From Burkholderiaceae bacterium (lineage in GTDB: Bacteria; Pseudomonadota; Gammaproteobacteria; Burkholderiales; Burkholderiaceae_C): a stretch of DNA of 40,250 nucleotides. Location of the stretch: positions 1-40,250 of the forward strand of contig CAJPFZ010000153.1 in the NCBI GenBank assembly GCA_905339355.1, read 5' to 3'. Positions 16,116-24,346 of this stretch are shown in pieces (position 1 is the stretch's first letter; the number at the start of each line of letters is the position of its first letter). Under the pieces are notes generated by a model. The model did no database searches and was not told the origin of the DNA. It saw only the letters and a list, made by a program, of their open reading frames with translations. The position numbers were made by a program, and so were the translations under genes.

Positions 16116-16411
16116 GCGAAGACTCGTTCTTTGCGCCGCCCGCGTTCAAGCCGGTCGAAGCGCTCCCGCAATTCAAGCGCAGCCTGCGCGAGCTGCGTCC
16201 GCTGGCCGAGCGCGGCGACGCCTTCGAGCTGCAAGGCAAGCGCGTGCTCGAGCTGCGCGCAGACGACTCGACGATCAATGTGCGCCTCGCCAAGCGCCCC
16301 GCCGTCTCGCCCGAATTCGAGACGCTGGTCATCAGGAACAGCGCCGACGTGCGCAAGTGCATCGACGAGGTGAAGAAGCGCCTCGCGCGCTGGACGGAGG
16401 AACAAACGTGA
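16112..16411 (+). CDS. Small hypothetical protein (99 aa) between LivF-like ATPase and PaaK-like ligase
   Basis: No family is recognised. The product is hydrophilic, has no signal peptide and no membrane segment, so it is probably cytoplasmic. The N-terminus has SFFAPPAFKPVEALPQFKR, the middle a Leu/Glu/Arg-rich segment (LRELRPLAERG; FELQGKRVLELRADDSTINVRLAKRP), and the end an amphipathic helix (DVRKCIDEVKKRLARWTEE). It overlaps the upstream stop by ATGA and its own stop lies in the GTGA start of the ligase downstream, so it is coupled on both sides. This argues strongly for real translation. It might be a partner or regulatory subunit for the ligase (inference from context only). Confidence 0.8.
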   Translation: MSEDSFFAPPAFKPVEALPQFKRSLRELRPLAERGDAFELQGKRVLELRADDSTINVRLAKRPAVSPEFETLVIRNSADVRKCIDEVKKRLARWTEEQT

Positions 16412-17676
16412 ACGCTGCGTCGCCAGCCTATTTCGACGCCCTCGAGACCCGTCCGCCCGAGCAGCGCGAAGACGCCCTGATGAGCGCGCTGCCGAAGGTG
16501 ATCGCGCATGCACGCACCCACGCACCGGCCTATGCTGCGATGCTGGCCGGCGTGTCGCCGGGCGACATCACGAATCGCGAGGCCTTGGCCTCCTTGCCGG
16601 TGACGCGCAAGAGCGAGTTGCTCGAGCGCCAGAAGGCAAGCCGCTCGCGCGGCGACCCCTTCGGAGGCTTCTCAACCATCGGCTGGGGGCCGCGCGGCGG
16701 CGCGTTGCGCGTGTTCGCCTCGCCCGGGCCGATCTACGAGCCCGAAGGCATGGCAGCCGACTACTGGCGCGGCGCGCGCGCGATGTACGCGGCAGGCTTT
16801 CGCAGCGGCGACCTCGTGCACAACAGCTTCAGCTATCACCTGACGCCGGCGGGGTCGATGATGGAGACCGCCGCCCACGCGCTGCGCTGCACTGTGTTTC
16901 CAGGCGGTGTCGGCAATACCGAACTGCAGCTGCAGGCCGCTGCGGAACTCGGCCCGCATGCCTACACCGGCACGCCGAGCTTCCTCAAGATCCTTCTCGA
17001 CAAGGCCGCCGACCTCGGGATCGCGCTGCCGTCGATCCGCAAGGCCGCCGTGTCGGGAGAAGCCCTGCCGCCCAGTCTGCGCCAATGGTTCGCCGACCGC
17101 GGTGTCGTCGCCTACCAGTTCTATGCGACGGCCGACCTCGGGCTCATTGCCTATGAAACGGAGGCGCGTGAAGGCCTGGTGCTCGACGAGCAGGTGCTCC
17201 TGGAGATCGTGCGGCCCGGCACCAACCAGACGGTCCCCGACGGCGAGGTCGGCGAGGTGGTGGTGACGACGCTGAACCCGGACTACCCGCTGATCCGCTT
17301 CGGCACCGGCGATCTTTCGGCGGTGCTGCCGGGCCGCTGCCCGACCGGCCGCACCAACACGCGCATCCGCGGCTGGATGGGCCGCGCCGACCAGACGGCG
17401 AAGGTGCGCGGCATGTTCGTCCATCCGTCGCAGGTGGCCGACATCGCGCGCCGCCATCCGGAAGTGCGCCGTGCCCGGCTGGTGGTCAGCGGCGAGATGG
17501 CCAACGACCGCATGACGCTGCAAGTGGAGGTGGCGCAGCAAGCCGACGGCCTGAGCGCGCGCATCGCCGAGACCATCCGCGACGTCACTAAGCTGCGCGG
17601 CGAGGTGGTGCTCGCGCCGCCCGGCAGTCTGCCCAACGACGGCAAGGTGATCGAGGACGCGCGCAGCTACAAGTAG
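16408..17676 (+). CDS. PaaK-like phenylacetate-CoA ligase family protein with degenerate P-loop
   Basis: This 422-residue member of the AMP-forming ligase superfamily is of phenylacetate-CoA ligase type. PaaK-like features are LPVTRKSEL early on, YTGTPSFLKILLDKA, KAAVSGEALPPSLR, and a C-terminal domain with MFVHPSQVADIARRHPEV and PGSLPNDGKV, in which the late lysine is kept. The normal P-loop SSGTTGKPT is replaced by FASPGPIYEPEG (103-114), with no Thr-Thr-Gly-x-Pro-Lys, and the usual YGLSE block reads YATADLG. It may use a modified nucleotide site or have a non-ligase role. Start is GTG at 16408 with GGAGG 7 bases before it; it overlaps the upstream stop. It is the last gene of the operon. 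Confidence 0.85.
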   Translation: MNAASPAYFDALETRPPEQREDALMSALPKVIAHARTHAPAYAAMLAGVSPGDITNREALASLPVTRKSELLERQKASRSRGDPFGGFSTIGWGPRGGALRVFASPGPIYEPEGMAADYWRGARAMYAAGFRSGDLVHNSFSYHLTPAGSMMETAAHALRCTVFPGGVGNTELQLQAAAELGPHAYTGTPSFLKILLDKAADLGIALPSIRKAAVSGEALPPSLRQWFADRGVVAYQFYATADLGLIAYETEAREGLVLDEQVLLEIVRPGTNQTVPDGEVGEVVVTTLNPDYPLIRFGTGDLSAVLPGRCPTGRTNTRIRGWMGRADQTAKVRGMFVHPSQVADIARRHPEVRRARLVVSGEMANDRMTLQVEVAQQADGLSARIAETIRDVTKLRGEVVLAPPGSLPNDGKVIEDARSYK

Positions 17677-17785
17677 CGCGAGGGATTTTCTTCCCAGTGC
17701 TTTCCCTTTACGTAGTTCCCGCCGTGCGGGCCGCAGGCGCACTGCAGACAATGCAGCCTTCGCCGTGTCACCGAAGGGACTGCCC

Positions 17786-18754
17786 ATGAAACGTCTGCTG
17801 ATTTCCGCCGCTGTCGCCCTGACGGCCACCACCGCGTTTGCGGAGTATCCGGAGAAGCCGGTCACCATCGTCGTGCCCTTCGCCGCGGGCGGCCCGACGG
17901 ACAAGGTCGCGCGAGACCTCGCCGAAGCGCTGCGCAAGCCGCTGGGCGGCACGATCATCATCGAAAACGTCGGCGGCGCCGGCGGCACGCTCGGCGCCAC
18001 CAAGGTCGCCAAGGCGGCGCCGGACGGCTACACCGTGCTGCTCGCACACATCGGCATCTCGACCGCGCCGGCTCTGTACCGCAACCTGCAGTACAAGGCG
18101 CTGGAGGACTTCGAATACCTGGGCATGATCAACGAAGTGCCGATGACGCTGATCGGCAAGTCAACGCTACCCGCCAACAACTACGCCGAACTGGTGAAGT
18201 GGCTGGAGGCGAATCGCGGCAAGGTCAACCTTGCCAATGCGGGCCTCGGCTCCGCGTCGCATCTGTGCGGCCTGATGTTCCAGAGCGCCACCAAGATCGA
18301 GATGCAGACCGTGCCGTACAAGGGCACTGGCCCGGCGATGACCGACCTGATCGGCGGTCAGGTCGACCTGATGTGCGACCAGACCACCAACACCACGAGC
18401 CAGATCGAAGCCGGCAAGGTCAAGGCCTACGCCGTCACCAGCAAGCAGCGCCTGACCACCCCGGCGCTGGCCAAGCTGCCGACGCTCGAGGAAGCGGGCC
18501 TCAAGGGCTTCAACGTGACCATCTGGCACGCCATGTACGCCCCGAAGGGCACGCCCAAAGCGGTCGTCGACAAACTGAACTCGGCGCTGAAGGTCGCGCT
18601 GAAGGATGCAGACTTCATCAAGCGCGAAGAGGCGCTCGGCGCGGTGATCGTGACCGACGGGCGGCTGAGCCCGGCGGAGCACAAGAAGTTCGTTGCCTCT
18701 GAAATCGACAAATGGGCCCCGGTGATCAAAGCCGCGGGACAGTACGCCGACTAG
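17786..18754 (+). CDS. Bug/TctC-family tripartite tricarboxylate-type periplasmic binding protein
   Basis: This 322-residue periplasmic receptor of the Bug family has the signal peptide MKRLLISAAVALTATTAFA, cut after residue 19. The conserved fold motifs are visible: YPEKPVTIVVPFAAGGPTDKVAR, IIENVGGAGGTLGA, APDGYTVLLAHIG, VPYKGTGPAMTDLIGGQVDLM and the end GTPKAVVDKLNSALK. Relatives bind carboxylic acids through two bridging water molecules. The ATG at 17786 follows GAAGGGA. No TctA/TctB membrane subunits are near, as is common for Bug proteins. The 109-base leader region holds three TTCCC copies (17691, 17702, 17716) and may have its own promoter. It ends at an intrinsic terminator. Substrate unknown. 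Confidence 0.92.
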   Translation: MKRLLISAAVALTATTAFAEYPEKPVTIVVPFAAGGPTDKVARDLAEALRKPLGGTIIIENVGGAGGTLGATKVAKAAPDGYTVLLAHIGISTAPALYRNLQYKALEDFEYLGMINEVPMTLIGKSTLPANNYAELVKWLEANRGKVNLANAGLGSASHLCGLMFQSATKIEMQTVPYKGTGPAMTDLIGGQVDLMCDQTTNTTSQIEAGKVKAYAVTSKQRLTTPALAKLPTLEEAGLKGFNVTIWHAMYAPKGTPKAVVDKLNSALKVALKDADFIKREEALGAVIVTDGRLSPAEHKKFVASEIDKWAPVIKAAGQYAD

Positions 18755-18796
18755 CGAGCGCGGCAAGGGCCGAGAGGTCCCCTTGCACGCGGTTCA

Positions 18797-18820
18797 GGCC
18801 ACCCGCAGGGGTGGCCTTTT
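18797..18820 (+). terminator. Intrinsic terminator after the TctC-type gene
   Basis: GGCCACCC (18797-18804) and GGGTGGCC (18809-18816) form a perfect 8-bp stem with loop GCAG, followed by TTTT (18817-18820). It lies 42 bases after the TctC-type stop and directly abuts the stop codon of the convergent dtd gene. Confidence 0.8.
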
Positions 18821-19263
18821 CATGCTTGCAGCCGCAGCGGGATCGTGACCGGCCCGTCGTTGATCAAGTGCACCTGCATGTCGGCCGCAAACTCGCCCGC
18901 GGCCACTGCCGGATGCTGCGCTCGCGCGGCCTGCAGCACCATCTCGTAGAGCGCACGCCCCCGCTGCGCCTCGGCGGCGCCGGTGAAGCTGGGCCGATTC
19001 CCACCCGAGACGTCGGCCGCCAGCGTGAACTGGCTGACGATGAGCAGTCCGCCTTGCACGTCAACCACACTGCGGTTCATCTTGCCGGCCTCGTCGGAAA
19101 AGATCCGCAGCTTGAGCAGCTTGCCGACGAGCTTCTGCGCCACGGCGTCGGAGTCGGAGGGTTCGGCGCAGACGAACACCAGCATGCCGCGCCCGATCGC
19201 GCCCACCACACGCTGGCCCACCTCGACCCGCGCCTGCGCCACCCGTTGCACCAATGCCAGCAA
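18820..19263 (-). CDS. dtd: D-aminoacyl-tRNA deacylase
   Basis: This 147-residue cytoplasmic homodimeric enzyme hydrolyses D-aminoacyl-tRNA, for example D-Tyr-tRNA(Tyr), to prevent D-amino acids entering proteins. Both family signatures are present: SQFTLAADVSGGNRPSF in the middle, and NDGPVTIPL near the C-terminus, with the Gly-cisPro motif that rejects L-amino acids. The start LALVQRV is typical; length matches the usual 145-150. It is the last gene of a minus-strand cluster after tyrS and the cation transporter, 10 bases after the latter. The link with tyrosyl-tRNA synthetase is functionally sensible because D-tyrosine mischarging is its classical substrate. Confidence 0.95.
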   Translation of the reverse strand: MLALVQRVAQARVEVGQRVVGAIGRGMLVFVCAEPSDSDAVAQKLVGKLLKLRIFSDEAGKMNRSVVDVQGGLLIVSQFTLAADVSGGNRPSFTGAAEAQRGRALYEMVLQAARAQHPAVAAGEFAADMQVHLINDGPVTIPLRLQA

Positions 19264-19273
19264 GCCAGTCCCC

Positions 19274-20206
19274 TCAGCCGTTCGGCGTGCTGACGCCCAC
19301 CGGCTCCTGACCCGTCGGCAGCAGTTCGATCGTGACGTGCAAGCCCCGCACCGCGTCGATGAGCACGTCTTCGACCCGCGCGCGCTGCGCCGCGGCGCGC
19401 GCGAGGGTCCAATGCCCCGGGACGTGCATGTGCAGCTGGCAGAACTTGGCGCCCGCCGCGCGGCGCGTGCGAAGGTGATCGAAGGTCACCTCGTCGGCAC
19501 AGATTGCCTGCAATGCCGCGTCGATGCGCGCCCGTTCGTCGTCGGACAGCGCCCGGTCCATCAAGCCGTCCACCGACCTGCGCAGCAGGCTCCACGCCTC
19601 GCGCAGGATGTTCAGCGCCACGAGGATGGCAAGCAGCGGGTCCAGCCAGAGAAAGCCCGTCACCGGCACCAGCAGCACGCCCAGCGCCACGCCCACCGAC
19701 GTCCATACGTCGGTCATCAGGTGGCGCGCATCGGCCTCCAGCACGATCGATTCGTGCTCGCGGGCAGCGCGCAGCATGTAGGTCGCCAGCACGCCATTGA
19801 TGACGGAGCTGACGACCGACAGCGTGACGCCCAGGCCCAGCCCTTCCAGCGGCTGCGGCGAGATCCAGCGCTGCACGGCCGCCCAGATGATCGCGAGCGA
19901 CGCCCCGAGGATCATCATCGCCTCGAAGCCGCTGGAGAAATACTCCGCCTTGTTGTGGCCGTAGGGATGCTCGTCGTCGGCCGGAGACTGGGCGATCGTA
20001 ACCATCAGCAGCGCGAACAAGGCCGCGGCGAGGTTGACGAACGATTCCATCGCGTCCGACAGCAGGCCGACCGACCCGGTGATCCACCAGGCGGCCGTCT
20101 TCAGCCCGATGGTCGCCAGCGCCGCGAGCACCGACAGCTTGAGGAAGGTGCGCACCGACAAGCGCGCAGGCCGCCTGGAATGCGGCGGGACGGCGGGTTG
20201 GCCCAT
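19274..20206 (-). CDS. Cation diffusion facilitator transporter
   Basis: This 310-residue inner-membrane divalent metal efflux protein (CDF family; Zn, Fe or Mn) has six membrane segments between about 20 and 205 and a C-terminal cytoplasmic metal-binding domain (EVTFDHLRTRRAAGAKFCQLH). Metal-site residues are visible in TM2 (LLSDAMESFVN, Asp51) and TM5 (EADARHLMTD, His162 and Asp166). The loop HPYGHNKAEYFSSGFE after TM2 is typical. TM2 has Asn58 where FieF has Asp, so the specificity may differ. The ATG at 20206 shares a base with the tyrS stop (TGATG), indicating coupling; an in-frame start 18 codons upstream lies inside tyrS and is rejected. Confidence 0.88.
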   Translation of the reverse strand: MGQPAVPPHSRRPARLSVRTFLKLSVLAALATIGLKTAAWWITGSVGLLSDAMESFVNLAAALFALLMVTIAQSPADDEHPYGHNKAEYFSSGFEAMMILGASLAIIWAAVQRWISPQPLEGLGLGVTLSVVSSVINGVLATYMLRAAREHESIVLEADARHLMTDVWTSVGVALGVLLVPVTGFLWLDPLLAILVALNILREAWSLLRRSVDGLMDRALSDDERARIDAALQAICADEVTFDHLRTRRAAGAKFCQLHMHVPGHWTLARAAAQRARVEDVLIDAVRGLHVTIELLPTGQEPVGVSTPNG

Positions 20207-21459
20207 CACATGAGCGTCACGCGTGCGAACCTGCGCTTGCCCACCTGCACCACGTAGCATCCGGCGGCAAGCTTCAGGCCGCGGTCGCTGATGACGGTGC
20301 CGTCCACACGCACGCCGCCGCCATCGACGAGGCGCAGTGCCTCGCTCGTCGACGGCGCGAGCCCGGCCTGCTTCAGCAGCTGCCCGATCGCCAGCGGCGA
20401 GCCGTTCAAGGACAGCTCGGGAATCTCGTCCGGCACGCCGCCGCGGGCGCGGTTGTCGAAATCGACCTCGGCGGCGTCGGCCGCGGCGCTGCCATGAAAG
20501 CGCGCGGTGATCTCCTTGGCGAGCAACACCTTCGCCTCCTTCGGATTGCGCCCCTGTTCAACCTCGGCCCTCAAGCGCGCGATGTCCGATTCCGAGCGGA
20601 AGCTCAGCAAGGTGAAGTACTTCCACATCAGGGAATCGCTGATCGACAGCAGCTTGGCGAACATGTCGTTCGCCGGCTCGGTGACGCCGATGTAGTTGCC
20701 CTTGCTCTTGGACATCTTCTCGATGCCGTCGAGCCCCTCCAGCAGTGGCATCGTGAGGATGCACTGCGGCTCCTGTCCGTACTCGGTCTGCAGCGCGCGG
20801 CCCACGAGCAGGTTGAACTTCTGATCGGTGCCGCCAAGTTCGAGGTCGCTCTTCAAGGCCACGGAGTCGTAGCCCTGCATCAGCGGGTAGAGAAACTCGT
20901 GCACGCTGATCGGCGTGCCGGCCTTGAAGCGCTCATGAAAATCGTTGCGCTCCATCATGCGCGCCACCGTGTACTTGGCGGCGAGCTGGATCATGCCGCG
21001 CGCACCGAGCGGGTCGCTCCACTCGGAGTTGTAGCGGATCTCGGTCTTGTCCGGGTCCAGCAGCAAGCTCGCCTGCTTGTAGTAGGTCTGCGCGTTGGCC
21101 GCGATCTGCTCGCGGGTGAGCGGCGGGCGTGTGGTGTTGCGCCCGGACGGGTCGCCGATCATCGAGGTGAAGTCGCCGATCAGGAAGATCACCTGGTGCC
21201 CCAGATCCTGCAGCTGGCGCATCTTGTTCAGCACGACGGTGTGGCCGAGATGGATGTCGGGCGCCGTCGGGTCCAGCCCCAGCTTGATCCGCAATGGCAC
21301 ACCTGTTGCTTCAGAGCGTGCAAGCTTTGCCAACCAATCGGCCTCGGGTAACAGCTCGTCACAGCCTCGCTTGGAGACGGCAAGTGCTTCGAGCACGCGC
21401 TCTGTCAGTGGGTACTTCGCAGCAGCAGAGGGCGGTGCCTGATCGGCGGGCTGGGTCAT
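20206..21459 (-). CDS. tyrS: Tyrosyl-tRNA synthetase
   Basis: This 417-residue class I aminoacyl-tRNA synthetase attaches tyrosine to tRNA(Tyr). The HIGH-type motif is HLGH at 70-73 and the KMSKS loop is at 248-252. The tyrosine site region ([21 protein letters not shown]) lies between them. A C-terminal S4 RNA-binding domain is visible ([14 protein letters not shown]...FARVTLM). The sequence type, with a shorter CP1 and the [14 protein letters not shown] block, matches the TyrZ-like branch common in betaproteobacteria. It is the first gene of a minus-strand cluster with the CDF transporter and dtd, and is divergent from the M23 peptidase. It was read with an ATG start, and the 173-base upstream gap leaves room for both promoters. 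Confidence 0.97.
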   Translation of the reverse strand: MTQPADQAPPSAAAKYPLTERVLEALAVSKRGCDELLPEADWLAKLARSEATGVPLRIKLGLDPTAPDIHLGHTVVLNKMRQLQDLGHQVIFLIGDFTSMIGDPSGRNTTRPPLTREQIAANAQTYYKQASLLLDPDKTEIRYNSEWSDPLGARGMIQLAAKYTVARMMERNDFHERFKAGTPISVHEFLYPLMQGYDSVALKSDLELGGTDQKFNLLVGRALQTEYGQEPQCILTMPLLEGLDGIEKMSKSKGNYIGVTEPANDMFAKLLSISDSLMWKYFTLLSFRSESDIARLRAEVEQGRNPKEAKVLLAKEITARFHGSAAADAAEVDFDNRARGGVPDEIPELSLNGSPLAIGQLLKQAGLAPSTSEALRLVDGGGVRVDGTVISDRGLKLAAGCYVVQVGKRRFARVTLM

Positions 21460-21632
21460 GGGAGCGGCAACGCTTCTGAAAGGGGTCTTGGAATGGGGCT
21501 TTTACGGACGTTTCCGCTGCAGCCGGCCGGTATACTGCGCAGCGGCTGTCGCCGGGCGCAAGAACCCGGCTTGCGCACGAGCCGGGCGGGACTCGAAGAG
21601 CGTTGCGATTCTAGTGGACGCCTCGCATCGTG
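21460..21632. promoter_or_regulatory. Divergent promoter region tyrS / M23 peptidase
   Basis: Candidate -10 elements are TATACT at 21531-21536 on the plus strand (for the peptidase) and TAGAAT at 21613-21608 on the minus strand (for tyrS). Neither has a convincing -35 at 16-18 bases, so they are weak predictions. No other structure was seen. Confidence 0.3.
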
Positions 21633-23090
21633 ATGAACAACCACCCTGCGCCGCCTTGGCGCGGATCAGCTGAACGAGCGCTCACGCTCGACCTGCACAA
21701 ATTGAGTTCTCTGGACCCTGTTGATCGCGTGCTGGCCGAAGGCCTCGAGCGCACCGGACGATTCGTCAACCGCCACCCGCGAAGCATCAGCTCCGCGATC
21801 GTGCTGGCTTTGGCCGGCTTCGGCGCGACGGCGTTCGGCATCGCCCCGCTGGCGCCCGACGCCGCCGACCTGCCGAGTCGCATCGTGACGGAAAATGTCA
21901 CGCCCGAGGGCATCGAGGCGCAGCTGGAGGCGCTCGCCGCCCACGAGCTGGAGCTCTACCGCAGCGACCTGACCCGCGCGAGCGACACCGCCGACAGCAT
22001 CTTGCGTCGGCTCAATGTCGACGACACCAAGGCGGCGGCCTTCATCCGCACCGACGCGGTCGCCCGCAGGCTGCTCGCCGGTCGGGCCGGCAAGATGGTG
22101 CAGGTACGCACCAACGCGCAAGGCGAACTCGACGAGCTGATCGCCCGCTACGCTGCCGAAAGCAACCAGCAGTTCAGCACCCATTTCACCCGGCTGCGCA
22201 TCGCCCGCGTGGATGGCGAGTTGCGGGCCACGGTCGAAACCGCCCCGCTCGCGGCGCAGGTGCGCATGGGCGGGGGCACGATCCGCGTGTCGCTGTTCTC
22301 GGCCACCGACGAGGCGCACATCCCCGACGCCGTCGCGAGCCAGCTGGCCGAGATCTTCTCGACCGACATCGACTTCCACCGCGAACTGCGCCGCGGCGAC
22401 AGCTTCCGCGTGATCTACGAAGCACTGACCGCCGACGGCGAGCCGATCACCTGGCACCAGGCCTCCGGCCGCGTGCTGGCAGCCGAGTTCACGAACAACG
22501 GCACTACGCACGCCGCGGTCTGGTTCAAGGATGCCAACGGCAAAGGCGGCTACTTCGACATGAACGGGCAGAGCAAGCGCCGCTCCTTCCTTGCCAGCCC
22601 GATGGAGTTCTCGCGTGTGACCTCGGGCTTCGCGATGCGCTTCCATCCGATCCTGCAGACCTGGCGCAAGCACAATGGCGTCGACTACGCGGCGCCCAGG
22701 GGCACCCCCGTGCGCACCGTGGGCGACGGCGTCGTCGACTTCGCCGGATGGCAGAACGGCTACGGCAACGTCGTCAGCATCAAGCACAGCAACGACCGCA
22801 CCACGGTCTACGCTCACCTGAGCCGCATCGACGTGCGCCGCGGTCAGCACGTCGACCAGGGCACCCGCGTCGGCGCCGTCGGGGCCACCGGCTGGGCCAC
22901 CGGCCCACACCTGCACTTCGAGGTCAAGGTGCGGGGCCAGCAGCAGAACCCGCTGACCATCGCCAAGGCCTCGGAGACGCTGACCATCGCGCCGGATGCG
23001 AAGGGGCAGTTCGAACAGCTCGCACAGAACGTGCGAGCACAGCTCCAGGCAGCAGAGACGGTGGCCGGTTCGGCCATGTACGCAGAGTAG
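21633..23090 (+). CDS. M23-family murein endopeptidase (membrane-anchored)
   Basis: This 485-residue periplasmic zinc metallopeptidase of the MepM/LytM type cleaves peptidoglycan cross-links. A short cytoplasmic head is followed by one membrane segment (about 52-73, SAIVLALAGFGATAFGIA). A long linker with an OapA/LysM-like part comes next, then the M23 domain. Zinc ligands are recognisable in RFHPILQTWRKHNGVDYAAP (His and Asp) and GPHLHFEV (HxH). The catalytic core is intact, so the enzyme is probably active rather than EnvC-like. The start is uncertain: ATG 21633 was chosen, with GTG 21630 adjacent, and no clear ribosome binding site. It is followed by a terminator and anmK; the tyrS/M23/anmK order is common in betaproteobacteria and links it to wall turnover. 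Confidence 0.93.
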   Translation: MNNHPAPPWRGSAERALTLDLHKLSSLDPVDRVLAEGLERTGRFVNRHPRSISSAIVLALAGFGATAFGIAPLAPDAADLPSRIVTENVTPEGIEAQLEALAAHELELYRSDLTRASDTADSILRRLNVDDTKAAAFIRTDAVARRLLAGRAGKMVQVRTNAQGELDELIARYAAESNQQFSTHFTRLRIARVDGELRATVETAPLAAQVRMGGGTIRVSLFSATDEAHIPDAVASQLAEIFSTDIDFHRELRRGDSFRVIYEALTADGEPITWHQASGRVLAAEFTNNGTTHAAVWFKDANGKGGYFDMNGQSKRRSFLASPMEFSRVTSGFAMRFHPILQTWRKHNGVDYAAPRGTPVRTVGDGVVDFAGWQNGYGNVVSIKHSNDRTTVYAHLSRIDVRRGQHVDQGTRVGAVGATGWATGPHLHFEVKVRGQQQNPLTIAKASETLTIAPDAKGQFEQLAQNVRAQLQAAETVAGSAMYAE

Positions 23091-23113
23091 CCGGCTGCAG
23101 CGATTCGCTCGAC

Positions 23114-23138
23114 AGGGCCCGCGCCATGCGGGCCCTTT
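23114..23138 (+). terminator. Hairpin terminator between M23 peptidase and anmK
   Basis: AGGGCCCGC (23114-23122) pairs perfectly with GCGGGCCCT (23128-23136) across a 5-base loop, ending in TTT. The T-run is short, so read-through into anmK, which begins 26 bases later, is possible. Confidence 0.6.
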
Positions 23139-23163
23139 GCATTGCGCGGGCACAATCGAGGCC

Positions 23164-24288
23164 ATGCGGGAACTCTTCATGGGCCTGATGTCGGGCACCT
23201 CGCTCGACGGGGTGGACGGTGTGCTGGTCGACTTCGCGCCCGCCGACGGCCGGCTGCTGCAAGTGCTGGCGCATGCGCACCGGCCCTTCGACGCATCGCT
23301 CGCCGCCGAGCTGCTGTCCCTCAACACGCCGGGCGATGACGAACTTCACCGCGCGGCGCTGGCTGCGAACGCCTTGGTGCGCATCTATGCCCAAGTCGTC
23401 GCCGACACGCTGGCCGCCGCCGGAATCGCCGCCGCGCAGGTGCGCGCGATCGGCGCGCATGGGCAGACGGTGCGCCACAGGCCCCAGGAGTTCGACGCTG
23501 TCGGCTACAGCCTGCAACTCAACAACCCCGCCCTGCTGGCAGAGCTCAGCGGCATGGACGTCGTGGCCGACTTCCGTACGCGTGACATTGCCGCCGGCGG
23601 CCAAGGCGCGCCGCTGGTGCCCGCCTTCCATCGCGCGCTGTTCGGGCGTGAGCGCGAGTCGGCGGCGGTCCTCAACATCGGCGGCATCAGCAACCTCACG
23701 GTGCTCGCTGGGGACGGCTCCACACTGGGCTTCGACTGCGGGCCCGGCAATGCGCTGATGGACCATTGGTGCCGGCTGCATCTCCGGCAGCCCTACGACG
23801 CGGGCGGCGCCTGGGCCGCGAGCGGACGCGTGCTCCCCGACCTGCTGGCTCGCCTCGAGCATGACGACTACTTCCGTCGGCCGCCGCCCAAGAGCACGGG
23901 CCGCGACCTGTTCAATCCCGGCTGGCTGACGGCGATCCTCAACGCACACGAAGGCACCGCGTCGCCAGCGGACATCCAGGCCACGCTCGCCGAACTCACG
24001 GCCTGGGCCTGCGCAGACGCGATCGGTCGATACGCTCGCGAAGCGCGCCGCGTGCTGGTCTGTGGCGGCGGCGCGCTGAACACGCATCTGATGACGCGCT
24101 TGCAGGCCCACCTCCCCGCTGCCGCGGTGGCGGCCACCGATACCGCGGGCCTGCCGGCAAACCAGGTCGAGGCGGCGGCCTTCGCCTGGCTTGCCAAGGC
24201 CTTCGTCGATCGCGCACCGGGCAACCTCGTCGCCGTCACGGGTGCACGCGGCCCACGCATCCTGGGCGCGCTCTATCCGGCAAGCTGA
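23164..24288 (+). CDS. anmK: Anhydro-N-acetylmuramic acid kinase
   Basis: This 374-residue cytoplasmic kinase converts 1,6-anhydroMurNAc, released during wall turnover, to MurNAc-6-phosphate for recycling. The ATP-binding opening MSGTSLDGVDG follows the first six residues; GAHGQTVRHRP, VVADFRTRDIAAGGQGAPLVP, NIGGISNLT and DCGPGNALMDHW are all family-specific, and VCGGGALN and LPANQVEAAAFAWLA complete the second lobe. The ATG at 23164 matches the family N-terminus, while the longer open frame upstream runs through the terminator and is rejected. It pairs functionally with the M23 peptidase upstream. Confidence 0.96.
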   Translation: MRELFMGLMSGTSLDGVDGVLVDFAPADGRLLQVLAHAHRPFDASLAAELLSLNTPGDDELHRAALAANALVRIYAQVVADTLAAAGIAAAQVRAIGAHGQTVRHRPQEFDAVGYSLQLNNPALLAELSGMDVVADFRTRDIAAGGQGAPLVPAFHRALFGRERESAAVLNIGGISNLTVLAGDGSTLGFDCGPGNALMDHWCRLHLRQPYDAGGAWAASGRVLPDLLARLEHDDYFRRPPPKSTGRDLFNPGWLTAILNAHEGTASPADIQATLAELTAWACADAIGRYAREARRVLVCGGGALNTHLMTRLQAHLPAAAVAATDTAGLPANQVEAAAFAWLAKAFVDRAPGNLVAVTGARGPRILGALYPAS

Positions 24289-24304
24289 CCTCGACGCGCA
24301 GCAA

Positions 24305-24326
24305 AAAGCCGCCCGTAGGCGGCTTT
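24305..24326. terminator. Bidirectional terminator between anmK and erpA
   Basis: AAAGCCGCC (24305-24313) and GGCGGCTTT (24318-24326) form a 9-bp stem with loop CGTA. Plus-strand transcripts end in TTT and minus-strand transcripts in five T, so it can serve both convergent genes. Confidence 0.8.
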
Positions 24327-24346
24327 GCTCGGATGATCCCGGATCC

